A DNA stretch of 11,693 bases, from NCBI GenBank assembly GCA_016800925.1, contig JABCPU010001225.1, positions 1-11,693 of the forward strand. Direction: 5' to 3'. A program made the position numbers and the translations under genes. The notes under the pieces were generated by a model, which made no database searches, had not been told where the DNA came from, and saw only the letters and a program-made list of their open reading frames with translations. Of this stretch, positions 1 to 8,202 are shown piece by piece. Each line of letters begins with the position of its first letter. The first letter of the stretch is position 1. This DNA is from Suillus spraguei. Lineage: Eukaryota > Basidiomycota > Agaricomycetes > Boletales > Suillaceae.

Positions 1-1
1 G

Positions 2-1548
2 GATAACAGGAGTCAACGAGAAGAAATATGTCTTGGACGTGTATCAGAGTCTTTTGGTCCAGATTTATTCCCTGGAATGTACAGTGTACCAATGCATACC
101 ATCCCTAAACCCAATTCGGATAAACTACGCCTTGTAGTGGATCACACAGCAGGAGAATACTCGCTGAACTCCATGATTGATTCAGATGCCGTTAGAGGCA
201 CCAAACTTGATGGTTTGCATTTGCTTGGTGCTTCCCTGCTGCAATTTCGACAAGAACATCCTAATGATAAATTGGTCCTTTTTAAATTGGATGTTTCTCA
301 AGCTTTTTGGCATTTACCTATGCACCCGCTGTGGCAAACCAAGCAAGTGCTAATGGTACAAGGTCAACGTCATGTGGATCGTTGCAATAACTTTGGAGGA
401 CGAGGATCCCCTAAGGTCTGGATCTCGTTTATGTCACTGGTCACTTGGATTGCAATTCATCGCATGCTTATCGATGCTCTTAAACTTTATATGGACGACT
501 CTTTTTCATTTGAGCTAGCAGAGCGTATGTTGTACTATTCGCCTTATCAAACTGACTACCCTGAGAAACAGACTCGTCTGTTACAACTCTGGGACGAGCT
601 CGGAATCCCTCATGATCGTCCCAAACAACTCTTTGGTTCAACTCTGACCATTATTGGTTTCGACGTCGACCCTAACACTATGTCTGCTACTTTGCCGAGG
701 CACAAAAAGAATGAGTTGATCAAGCATCTATGTGACTTTGCCTGTAAAAACTATCGTTGGATGCTTCGCGAATATTAACAGCTTGCTGGATGGTGCGAAT
801 GGAGTTTCAATATTTTCCCTTTGCTCAAACCAGGACTTTCGGCTGTGTATGAGAAGATTCACGGGAAAATTCAACCACGCGCACGCCTTCATGTCAACAA
901 TCCTATCATTTGCGAACTCACTTGGATGGCTGATCATATGGAACATTTACCTGGGCTCATGTTTTACAAATATTTGGATTTTGATCCATCATCTGATGAT
1001 GTCGTGGTTGCTTATACCGACGCATCTGGTGTAGGAATGGGTCTCTGGTTCCCTCATGATAACTTTGCGGGTCAATCATCTTTGCCTGTGGATGCTCCTA
1101 AAAATACCATCTTTTTCTTTGAAGCATTGGCAGTTTGCTCCGCAATTCACGCAATCCCTAACATGACAGAAGTCCCACCCCGAATGCTCATATACACCGA
1201 TAACACAAATACAGTGTCGATGTTCAACTCTCTCTGTGCGCATCCTCCTTATAATTCCATCATGCTCTCGGCAATGGATGTTCTACTCGAGTATGAGGTG
1301 GACTTACGTGTAGAGCACATTAGTGGATGTGAGATATGGTTGCCGACGCACTCTCACATATTCAAAACGAAAGAGTTTTGGAGCTGGCACCAGATGCCAG
1401 CTTTTTGATTTCAAACCCCCTCGGAATGCGCTGGGGGCAGCAAAAAAATGATGCAAGTTTCACTATCATCCAGGAAGCCTGTATGGCAAGCCTGGACACA
1501 CGAGCGTCTCTTATACGAACGTTCAGTGGCGCTTGGTTTTGCTATTGA
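2..1548 (+). pseudogene. Reverse transcriptase-RNase H polyprotein of a YR retrotransposon, 5'-partial and broken
   Basis: The frame is already open at base 2, so the N-terminus lies outside the window. RT landmarks are the PKPNSDKLRLVVD block (about 107-145), motif A LDVSQAF (about 286-306), the DRCNNFGGRGSP block (about 376-412) and the catalytic YMDD (488-499). The RNase H domain follows with YTDASG (about 1014-1031), the FFEALAV acidic residue (about 1118-1138), YTDNTNT (about 1192-1212) and VADALS (about 1339-1356). Two lesions are visible. A TAA at 776-778 interrupts a frame that continues perfectly on both sides, as expected of a CAA-to-TAA change. A 1-nt deletion near 1333 moves the last RNase H block into another frame. 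The tail then reads to a stop at 1546-1548, overlapping the recombinase frame by about 100 nt. The family call is firm; loss of function is inferred from the breaks. Confidence 0.82.
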
Positions 1549-2451
1549 TGCCACTACTGCGTCTGTTTACAACTCACATCTCAACTCTTACATCACTTTC
1601 TGTTGGCTGCACCACCTCCCTATTGATCTCACAGTGGATACATTATCTTTTTATGTTGTATGGTTATCACACCATATTGAACCTCGGTCAGTTGATTCAT
1701 ATCTTTCGGGCATCGCCAGTCGGCTAGAGGACACATACCCCATGATACGGGCCGCGCGACGTTCACCTTGGTTGCACGGACTCTCTGTGGTTGCAAACGC
1801 CATATGTCAAAACCAATACAAAGGAAGTTACCTTTGTGTGTGGATGACTTGCAACGTGTGCGCTTGTTTTTTGGTTCTTCACTGCAACATGATGATAGTC
1901 TCTTCCTTGCTCTGTTATTCACCGGTTTTGCAACACTCCAACGTCTTGGAGAATTGACCTGGCCAAATGCAATCAGCCATCAGACCTACCGAAAGGTGCC
2001 TTTACGACACACACTCACTATCACTGACACCGCCATGTCGTATACACTGCCTTCCCAGAAGAATGACAGTTTGGGGACTGGCACCACTATCCTCATCCCG
2101 TCACGTTCTGTTATTGATTTGGATCCTCTTCCGCTCATCCATTGCTATTTGACGTTTCGTGACACTGCATTTCCAAGTCGGCCAGCACTTTGGTTGTCGA
2201 GCACGGGCGCCATACCAACTAGAAGTTGGTTCTTACGACGCTTACATCGACACTGTGGTAACGCGATGTCAGGACATTCAATGAGGACTGGAGGTGCAAC
2301 TGCACTTGCGATTGCGGGAATGGCTCCAGACCTTATTCAGGCAGCAGGTCGGTGGTCCTCTGATGAATTCAGAATGTATATCCGCCAGCATCCTTTTCTG
2401 CTCAACGCTTTACTACACGGCTCGGCTCGTGAACGCAACCCTGCTACATGA
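1448..2451 (+). pseudogene. Tyrosine recombinase (YR integrase) of the retrotransposon, frameshifted
   Basis: It would catalyse strand exchange between the element's circular DNA and the target. The N-terminal core-binding (SAM-like) domain runs from about 1496 to 1770 and contains SVALGFAIDATTASVYNSHL and IEPRSVDSYLSGI. The catalytic domain runs from about 1800 to 2420. Its visible active-site residues are the first Arg in QRLGEL (codon 1942-1944), the HxxR motif GHSMR (2272-2286), the Trp of GRW (2353-2355, at the usual His/Trp position) and the nucleophilic Tyr in MYIRQHP (2377-2379). A 1-nt deletion near 1769 separates the two domains, so the catalytic half reads in a different frame up to TGA at 2449-2451. 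All catalytic residues are present, so the lesion is likely recent or a sequencing error. The start ATG at 1448 abuts a run of seven A and overlaps the RNase H frame. Confidence 0.82.
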
Positions 2452-2726
2452 ACAGATTGACTCACACATGACCTCATTCTTGACTCAGACTGGATTTCAC
2501 CTACTCGCCTGGCACCATGACCACAAAACAACGAAAAACACGTTATGAAAAAAAAAAAAGCCTTATAGCATTTCTATCGTGCCTCCGACACTCAATTCTG
2601 GTCTTTTCTTGCCTATTGAAGTCTGTCTCCTAGTTTTATTGCTCATTCTCAAGCACATCTTATCGAGTCTAGCATCTGTTTTGCCTTACACTGCCGTATC
2701 ATGTACTTTTCATTCTCTCAGTTCGC

Positions 2727-2732
2727 AATAAA
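2727..2732 (+). terminator. Candidate polyadenylation signal AATAAA of the YR element
   Basis: A perfect AATAAA lies about 275 nt after the recombinase stop and 9 nt before the GC-rich hairpin at 2741-2769. Position and strand fit the 3' end of the retroelement transcript. A hexamer can occur by chance, so this is a positional inference. Confidence 0.4.
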
Positions 2733-2740
2733 ACTTGTCT

Positions 2741-2769
2741 GAGTCCCCCAAGTATGAAACTGGGGACTC
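2741..2769 (+). repeat. Perfect 8-bp inverted repeat GAGTCCCC/GGGGACTC, possible element terminus
   Basis: The arms at 2741-2748 and 2762-2769 are exact reverse complements and enclose a 13-nt loop. It is the strongest small hairpin downstream of the recombinase. Ngaro elements carry split direct repeats and a junction region at their 3' end, so this could be part of that structure. The matching left end is outside the window, so this cannot be tested here. Confidence 0.45.
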
Positions 2770-3255
2770 CGCTGCTGTGAGACACCAGTGTAAATTGATT
2801 CAATAATATGTGTGAGCAAATCATTTTAAATTCTCGTAGTATATATGGTCATGTTTAGTGGGAGCATAATTCTATAGTTGCCACGGCCACAATATCAAGG
2901 AGTCACGGGTTCACTGATGTTGCTTTGTGGTATGACAAGCTCCAATTGAGATCAATCTGATTCTCAAGCTGCCAGTTCTGTAGCATCCTGGTTACCGCCA
3001 ACCAACAACATTAATAACTCTAGCAAATGAGTCTGTTGACTCACTTATAATTGGTGACCAGGCAGCCGGGCTACATGATAGCATCTTTAGTCATATCCCT
3101 GTTAATCTGAGGACTGCAAGTCGCTTTACTAGGACGCTGCTGGAGACCGGGCGTACAATTTCCTCAAATCACTGATCCATTAACATAACTGGCAAGCCAA
3201 TCATTACAGCTCATCGAATACAACAAGATGAACATGCTGTTTTTGCGAGTACTGA
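2770..3255. other. Gene-free spacer between the YR element and the solo LTR
   Basis: I see no supported coding region or RNA gene in this AT-rich stretch. The only small structure noted is TGAGTC-TGTT-GACTCA at 3028-3043, a 6-bp perfect hairpin that contains TGACTCA, the consensus of Gcn4/AP-1-type bZIP factors. It has no gene nearby in a suitable position and may be chance. Undetected 3' sequence of the YR element could extend into this interval. Confidence 0.5.
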
Positions 3256-3607
3256 CTTAGTGTCATATACCATACTTCTAATCTCAGATCCGATCATATC
3301 TGTCCAGATCCGATCGTTTCCATATCCGTCCGGTCCACAGATCCTGTCCGGACCACCCATCCGAATGTACTCGCTTCTCGCACCTTAACTCCCTGGTGAA
3401 CATCTGCGTCTAACTCCTTTCGTCATTTCTCCTACTACCGGTACTCCGGCTGTTTATATTTCTGTCCTGTGTTACTGATCCGTTTCCTGTGTTCATTTCC
3501 GATTCATGCTTACTGATCCGCTGTGCAATAACTAATAGACTTCCGTTACACTTCATACATAGCCTTCGGTCCCGGACTTGCTGATTATCCGTCTTAGATA
3601 CTTACTG

Positions 3608-3615
3608 TATATAAA
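3608..3615 (+). promoter_or_regulatory. TATA box inside the solo LTR
   Basis: TATATAAA sits about 350 bp into the LTR, the place expected for the U3/R promoter. With AATAAA about 330 bp downstream it sets the LTR's orientation as plus. Whether this promoter still fires towards the transporter gene is unknown. Confidence 0.5.
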
Positions 3616-3939
3616 CCACTTGTAGATCTCCGTAGAACCTTAGTTCGAATATCATCTTAGATTCTACTCATTCTGCCTCCTCCGGACTTAAGCTACTCTC
3701 CGCTTTAAGTCACCTTCCGAGACTTAGGATTGACTCCTATAGTCCATACCTCCGACTCTATCTTCGGATAGTCCATCTCCGTTAGCTTCTAGTTAGGAAC
3801 TCGTTCCGAAACTAGCCTTAATCTCTTTCCTCTCCTTACGTTCCGAATTACCTTCGGACGTATTATATCCGACACCTTCGGACACCCGGATCCGTCACGC
3901 AACCCCTTCCGGGTCTTCGGACGAATAACTCCTCCCTGA

Positions 3940-3945
3940 AATAAA
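3940..3945 (+). terminator. AATAAA polyadenylation signal inside the solo LTR
   Basis: AATAAA lies 84 bp before the LTR's 3' end, compatible with an R/U5 polyadenylation site. If functional it would stop transcripts starting at the LTR TATA box before they reach the transporter. Confidence 0.45.
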
Positions 3946-4034
3946 GGGCATTACTCGAGAAAGGGGCACAGTGTACGAACTGAGGCCAAAGCCCTTCGGA
4001 TCTCTCTACCCTTGAGTACAGTCTTAACACTTAG

Positions 4035-4286
4035 GCGATTTAGTTGTTAAGTGTGTTGTATTTCCGTCAACTGATGACAGATAACAAGATTTGCAGGTCA
4101 ACCATAGTCACTAGTTCTGCCTATTGTTAGAACAAGATCTTGCGCCATTGATCAGGAATGTGATATCACTCGCAGGATTCCGCGCTGCATGCAAGCGGAG
4201 ATAGATAGTGGCTCAGCCGTGCCTGCGTTGAGTGCTTTTATATGAGGATTCTTCTTCCTCCGCACTCACTCCTTTCTCTCGTCAAG
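4035..4286 (+). promoter_or_regulatory. Promoter-like interval upstream of the transporter gene, with GATA motifs
   Basis: The interval between the solo LTR and the proposed ATG contains AGATAA (4079-4084), a perfect palindrome GTGATATCAC (4160-4169, GATA on both strands) and a tandem GATAGATAG (4200-4208). A TATA-like TTTATATG lies near 4238-4244. A pyrimidine-rich run (about 4248-4282) follows immediately before the ATG, as is common at fungal transcription starts. GATA factors control nitrogen-source permeases in fungi, including Dal5-type transporters, so these are plausible sites. Binding is an inference. Confidence 0.4.
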
Positions 4287-4806
4287 ATGACGGCTTCTGT
4301 AAGTGCTATCCAAGAGCAGCAAACCCCGGCAACGGGAGGCTTAGGTCGGCCTGTTCTCTACTGTCTTCCATTGGCAAAGGAAGTTCTTCCTTGCCCACGG
4401 ATAACCTGGTAGATGGGGTGGAGGAACAGTTCTCATGGACAAGAACCATCTTTCGTCGAAAGCAGATGGTTCCCCGAGACCCTGATGCGATCGCGACTAG
4501 ACGTTCTGTGTTTGATGATCCCGACCTTGCGCCACACTATTGGCCCAAGAAGGACTATGAGAATATCCACAGGTTAATCCAGCCGCTCGTTGGACGTACA
4601 GGGAGGAATGGGTCAGCTTTTATGCTTATCGAGATTTAGAGTGAGATTGCTCATGTTAAATGGGATGAAGGCCTTGGTTCACAAGTTAGATTGGAAGATT
4701 ATGGTTATGGCAGCTATAGGATTTTCCGCCTTGAACTTGGACAGGAGCAACATCAACCAGGCAAACTCAGACAGTTTTTTGCAGGATCTTGGATTGACTA
4801 CAGATG

Positions 4807-4856
4807 GCAAGTTTGTTCGATTGCCATCTGAATAATATGCTGACTATTAGTATCAG
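4807..4856 (+). other. GC-AG intron 2 of the transporter gene
   Basis: The donor is G|GCAAGT and the acceptor ATCAG. Splicing here joins LTTD to DFNLGN, the conserved continuation in the Dal5-type family. The donor context is the strict consensus known for U2-type GC-AG introns. No GT donor in the neighbourhood restores the conserved junction. Confidence 0.7.
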
Positions 4857-5760
4857 ACTTCAACCTCGGAAATTCTGTGTTCAGTTGGCATTCTTATGTG
4901 CAGAACTACCGTCACAGCTTGTCTCGAAGCGGGTATGTGTATTTACTGTATACTGTTTCTTGTGGCTGATGGTCGTATTGAAGATTGGCCCGGATCGCTG
5001 GATACCAACCCAAATCTGCCTCTGGAGTATGTAACAGGACAGCTGTATCAAAACAACAACAATTCTCATGATAGGTCATAGGTTTAGTGTCTCTGTCACA
5101 ATTCTGGTTGACCGGTAGGACTTCGTTCCTGGTCTGCCGAGTGCTTCTTGGGTAATATCATGTAATCACTCTCTCAAAGCTTCTTTTTACTGATTAGTAA
5201 CTTCAGTGCCTTGCAAGGCAGGTAAGTTCAACTCCTGCGCCTCGAGTACACTTTGTTTAGATTCACAGCTTCATCCCTGACCTGATATTATATCTATCTT
5301 GTATGTCAGCTCCTTCTACCCTATCTTATGTTGCTGATTTTTCGCACAGATTTTTACACGAAGACGGAGCTACCCATCTGCCTCGCCCTGTTCTGGATGT
5401 CTATGAACCTCTGCAGCATTGTTGCTAGTTTTCTGGCCTATGGCATGCTTCACATGGGTGGTGTTGCTGGTGCTGCTGGATGGCGGTTAGTAGAAGTTTG
5501 ATGGGCCCATTTTACAAAAACCTGACTTGATCGATCGAAGGTGGCTGTTTATGATTGAGTGCGTCCTTTGCTTTCCAAGGCAAAGTCACGCGAACTCGAC
5601 CCTCCCACAGGGGACTCCTCACTCTCCTTATAGGATTTTTCTTTTTTCCGCATGCCTCCATCGCCAACGCAGACAAAAATGGTTCAGGCCAAACGGTTGG
5701 TTTACAGAAAGAGAAGAAATCATTATCGTCAACCGAGTAATTCGGGATGATCCCAGTAAG

Positions 5761-5816
5761 GCAAGTAGTTACGTCCCAATCTCGTTAGACGCTCAGGCTT
5801 AACTAACCACTCTCAG
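5761..5816 (+). other. GC-AG intron 10 of the transporter gene
   Basis: AAG|GCAAGT is the donor and CTCTCAG the acceptor, with a perfect CTAAC branch motif about 12-16 nt before the acceptor. The splice joins DDPSK to GDMHNREGL, matching the family. The alternative donor GTAAGG three bases into the preceding codons gives a TGA at the junction, so the GC donor is preferred. Confidence 0.7.
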
Positions 5817-6984
5817 GGTGACATGCACAACCGTGAGGGCCTTACATTGAGTCGTCTGTGGACAGCCGTTGTGATTACGACCTTTGGCCAATTTACATCC
5901 TGTATGCAGTTCCCCTGATCTCTGTAAGAGTTGGGCGCTCACGAAACACAGTGGCCTCATGTTCGGCATCCCAAACACTCCCCCTTCGACATATCTCACT
6001 TTACTACTTAGGGACATTGGGTAGGCACCATACGTATTCCTTCGTTTTAAATACTCAGACCAGGAATCCAGATTCAATACATTTCAGACCAACCTCCTTA
6101 CAATACCTTCTCAGGCTCTCGGAATCGTCACAATGTTTGTGATCACGCTTGTCTCAGAGTTCGTCAACGAGCGTTCTATTGTGTCGATGATGGAGGACCT
6201 CTGGACGTTGCCTTTCCTCGTTGCACTCTATGCATTGCCTAGCAGCCCTAACCCTTGGATATTTTTTGTGAGTAACGCATTTTACGCAGCGGATCATACG
6301 CGGTTTACTCAACTGTTCAGGTTGTGGTGACTGGTCTACTGTCATATCCGTAAGTTCGAACTTGTCACATTAATATTACTGAAGACCATTCTTGACGTTC
6401 TCGTGTTACCAGTTATACTCATCCAATCCAGGTACTACTTAAAACGATCCTCGAGCGAAATATTAATTCCTTGTTTTTAGGTGGGGTGGTGCTCTCGTAA
6501 CGCCGGGGCAGTAGCAAGTCGAACAGTCAACGCGTCGTTATACAACATGTGTGGAATTCTCCAGTTTCAAACTGGAAACACACTTACCTTCTGCTAGGTT
6601 TGTACAAGCCAGCTCAATTATATCCGCACAGATCTACGTAACCAGCGATGCTCCCAGATGTATGTCACTCTTGTTTTCTTTCCTCGGGAACATGATTGTC
6701 AAACTTATTCCCACACGCAGATCGACGCGGCAACAAAATTCTCATCATCATTTGCTGCGTCAACGTCTGTGTTCTGTACCCAAGTACCAAAGCATATTAT
6801 ATCTGGCGCAACCGACAACGAGCTAAGATTTGGGATGCGATGACGACGGAGGTGAGTTCATTTGGACTTTCTAAAGAGCTAGTGCTCTGGCGCTAAAGAC
6901 TTTAAATGATAGGAACGTGTACACTATCTGAACACGACCAAAGATGTTGGGAACAGAAGACTTGATTTCCGTTTTGCACATTGA

Positions 6985-7990
6985 TGATATCTTCAATTAT
7001 GGATTCCACTTGCAAGTCTTGCGTCGAGAACACGAGATAGGAGGAGCGTGATAGCTCAGCACTTGAGCTTGAGAGCATCACCAAAAAAAGATGTACTTGA
7101 TAAGCCAGCGTCCCCCGTTTAAGAGCTCTGGTTTACCAGGGCTAGAAGTGCAAAAAATTGAGTATAGATCGCTACAGGGCTACGGCATGTGTCAAGATGG
7201 GATAGATGATAAAGTATTGCCCTGTGTTGAGCGCAGGAAGATTATGATATGCATAACACTTACTACGAGAACAATATACCAAATTTGGAGGTTGTTGTTG
7301 TTTCACAACACTTGAGCGGCCGTGACATGAGGAGCTTTATCATATGGGGCTGAGATGCCATACATCAAAGTCAAGAAAAACCTTATCGATGTTTCTGTAG
7401 ACAATGACTGCGCCTGCGGGTGTAACGAGCAACGTCTGCAAAAACTATACAGGGGAGGGTCTTGTGAGGGTCTTAATGGTGTAAGCTGGCCTCATGTACA
7501 TTTTTCCCCAGCGGGTACCTCTTGAGAAATTTGTGCTGTTCATAAATGACTGTAAATCTACATTTAGAAGAGGAGTCATGACAAGGATGAAGTATAACAA
7601 CCTCATAGCAGACAAGGCACAGTAGCATGGGCTCACCCTTCTGAAAAGCCCATTCAAGGCTATCCAAGACTTTCCAATGGAAAGCGGCGTTGGCAATGAC
7701 TAGCTCTTGTGTTATGAGATGATAAGGTAGGGAGCGGGCGCGCTATATAACAAGGTAAATCTCAGTCTCTTGAAAACAACTCTATTGACTAGTGCTGCTG
7801 AAGTCCAGTTCAGCCATTTGGTCGAACCCTGGACCGAACATCTCTGAACGCGTTCAGGAGGTCCGGTTCGCGTTCGAACCAGGTTTGACTAAGCTTGAGC
7901 TTGCAGATGATGGGCTGCCTATTTTGTTGCAGAGGTCTTTCAAGACCACGAGAGACCCACCACGCCATTCCCAACACCACGAATGCCATG
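6985..7990. other. No recognisable gene; unassigned short reading frames and palindromes
   Basis: I find no supported gene here. On the minus strand about 7740-7440 holds overlapping frames, including one reading LDSLEWAFQKGEP, that look protein-like. A possible GTGAGC...ACAG intron (about 7638 to 7552) would join two of them, but I recognise no family. A TATA-like CTATATAA lies at about 7742-7750 with no assigned gene downstream. A perfect 14-bp palindrome CTGAACGCGTTCAG is at 7844-7857 and a 5-bp-stem hairpin GGTTC/GAACC at 7865-7880. These may be remnants of unrelated repeats or a fast-evolving gene. Confidence 0.4.
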
Positions 7991-7997
7991 CGCAAAC

Positions 7998-8115
7998 GCC
8001 CAGTGCACGTCAGCAACTGCTGACGTAGCTCAGACGAGTACGGGACGACAGAGGGAGCCCTTTGCCAGTGTTTAACACATATGCCCAGCGCACGTCAGCA
8101 AATGCTGACGTGGCT
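7998..8115. repeat. Duplicated 33-bp element with internal palindrome ACGTCAGCA-NN-TGCTGACGT
   Basis: The two copies at 7998-8030 and 8083-8115 differ at 3 of 33 positions and start 85 bp apart. Each contains 9-bp perfect inverted arms ACGTCAGCA/TGCTGACGT around two bases (AC or AA), so the arms are intact in both copies while changes fall in the loop and flanks. Each copy offers two TGACGT half-sites of the type bound by bZIP factors. It lies directly left of the minisatellite. Function unknown. Confidence 0.75.
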
Positions 8116-8202
8116 TGAACATATGCGAACGATACCTGAAGGCGCCAGAATGAGAGGAGCGGAGGCACAGGCGAGAGCAGACACAAGCAGATAAGCTGAG
8201 GC

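Larger units (their letters stand above)
1..2770 (+). mobile_element. Ngaro/DIRS-like tyrosine-recombinase (YR) retrotransposon relic, 5'-truncated by the window edge
   Basis: The order reverse transcriptase, RNase H, tyrosine recombinase on one strand is diagnostic of YR retrotransposons. These integrate a circular DNA intermediate by site-specific recombination instead of using a DDE integrase. RNase H ends near 1400 and the recombinase begins near 1448, so there is no room for the methyltransferase domain of DIRS1-type elements, which favours the Ngaro group common in basidiomycetes. The left end lies outside the window. The right end is not proven; I place it near a poly(A) signal and hairpin at 2727-2769. 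The split direct repeats expected of Ngaro elements could not be matched because the left copy is missing. Coding capacity is broken at three places. Confidence 0.8.
3261..4029 (+). mobile_element. Solo long terminal repeat (769 bp) of an LTR retrotransposon
   Basis: The segment begins TGTCATATAC and ends GTCTTAACA, giving the canonical TG...CA (here TGT...ACA) LTR ends, and is bounded by a CTTAG duplication. Inside, in the right order, are a U3-like part with a direct repeat CAGATCCGATC (about 3286 and 3305), a TATA box TATATAAA at 3608-3615, then TCCG/CTTCGGA-rich sequence, and AATAAA at 3940-3945. It holds no coding region. A single LTR with its own target duplication is the usual product of recombination between the two LTRs of a full element. 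Superfamily cannot be decided without the lost internal part. It ends about 260 bp before the transporter start codon and is in the same orientation as that gene. Confidence 0.72.
3256..4034. repeat. 5-bp target-site duplication CTTAG flanking the solo LTR
   Basis: CTTAG occurs at 3256-3260 immediately before a TGT start and again at 4030-4034 immediately after an ACA end. Exact 5-bp duplications are the normal footprint of LTR-retrotransposon integrases of the Gypsy and Copia groups. The unfilled target would have been a single CTTAG in this spacer. Confidence 0.7.
4287..6984 (+). pseudogene. Dal5/allantoate-permease-like MFS transporter gene, 19 exons, with small frame-breaking indels
   Basis: A plasma-membrane major facilitator of the anion:cation symporter group (Dal5/TNA1-like, organic-anion or vitamin uptake); the substrate cannot be read from sequence. 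Landmarks are GVEEQFSWTRTIFRRKQ (about 4418), LDRSNINQANSD in TM1 (about 4736), SFIPDLILYLSYFYTKTELP across exons 6-8, GWFTEREEIIIVNRVIRDDP in the central loop (about 5695), MHNREGLTL (5823) and RLDFRFAH-stop at the end. Exons: 4287-4611, 4671-4806, 4857-4932, 4984-5026, 5082-5151, 5207-5221, 5269-5300, 5350-5485, 5541-5558, 5611-5760, 5817-5901, 5952-6020, 6072-6267, 6321-6349, 6413-6431, 6481-6548, 6598-6659, 6721-6851, 6913-6984. All junctions keep phase. Frame breaks lie at about 4574, 4883, 5640-5651, 5679 and 5871; the start region (4287-4380) also does not join in frame. From 5872 to the stop it is intact. About 580 codons. Either a young pseudogene or a real gene with consensus errors. 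Confidence 0.85.

Noticed and set aside
3002..3014. CCAACAACATTAA also occurs at 11608-11620 inside the transposase relic, suggesting a second Plavaka fragment
   Set aside because: About one shared 13-mer is expected by chance in a window of this size, and no other transposase block is readable around 3000.
4299..4379. Intron with a perfect GTAAGT donor near the transporter start, as an explanation of the N-terminal frame mismatch
   Set aside because: It is 81 nt, a multiple of three, so it does not bring the ATG at 4287 into the frame of the conserved exon; the other nearby acceptors also fail.
5799..6077. Minus-strand 92-codon reading frame
   Set aside because: Antisense to exons 11-13 of the transporter gene, whose sense reading is strongly supported.
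7091..7315. Plus-strand 74-codon reading frame
   Set aside because: No motif, no splice partner and no family resemblance; likely chance.
7742..7750. CTATATAA as a promoter of a plus-strand gene
   Set aside because: No supported coding region follows; the reading frames to 8030 look random and run into repeats.
7865..7880. tRNA T-arm-like GGTTCGCGTTCGAACC
   Set aside because: The loop is six bases and no D-arm, anticodon arm or acceptor stem can be built around it.
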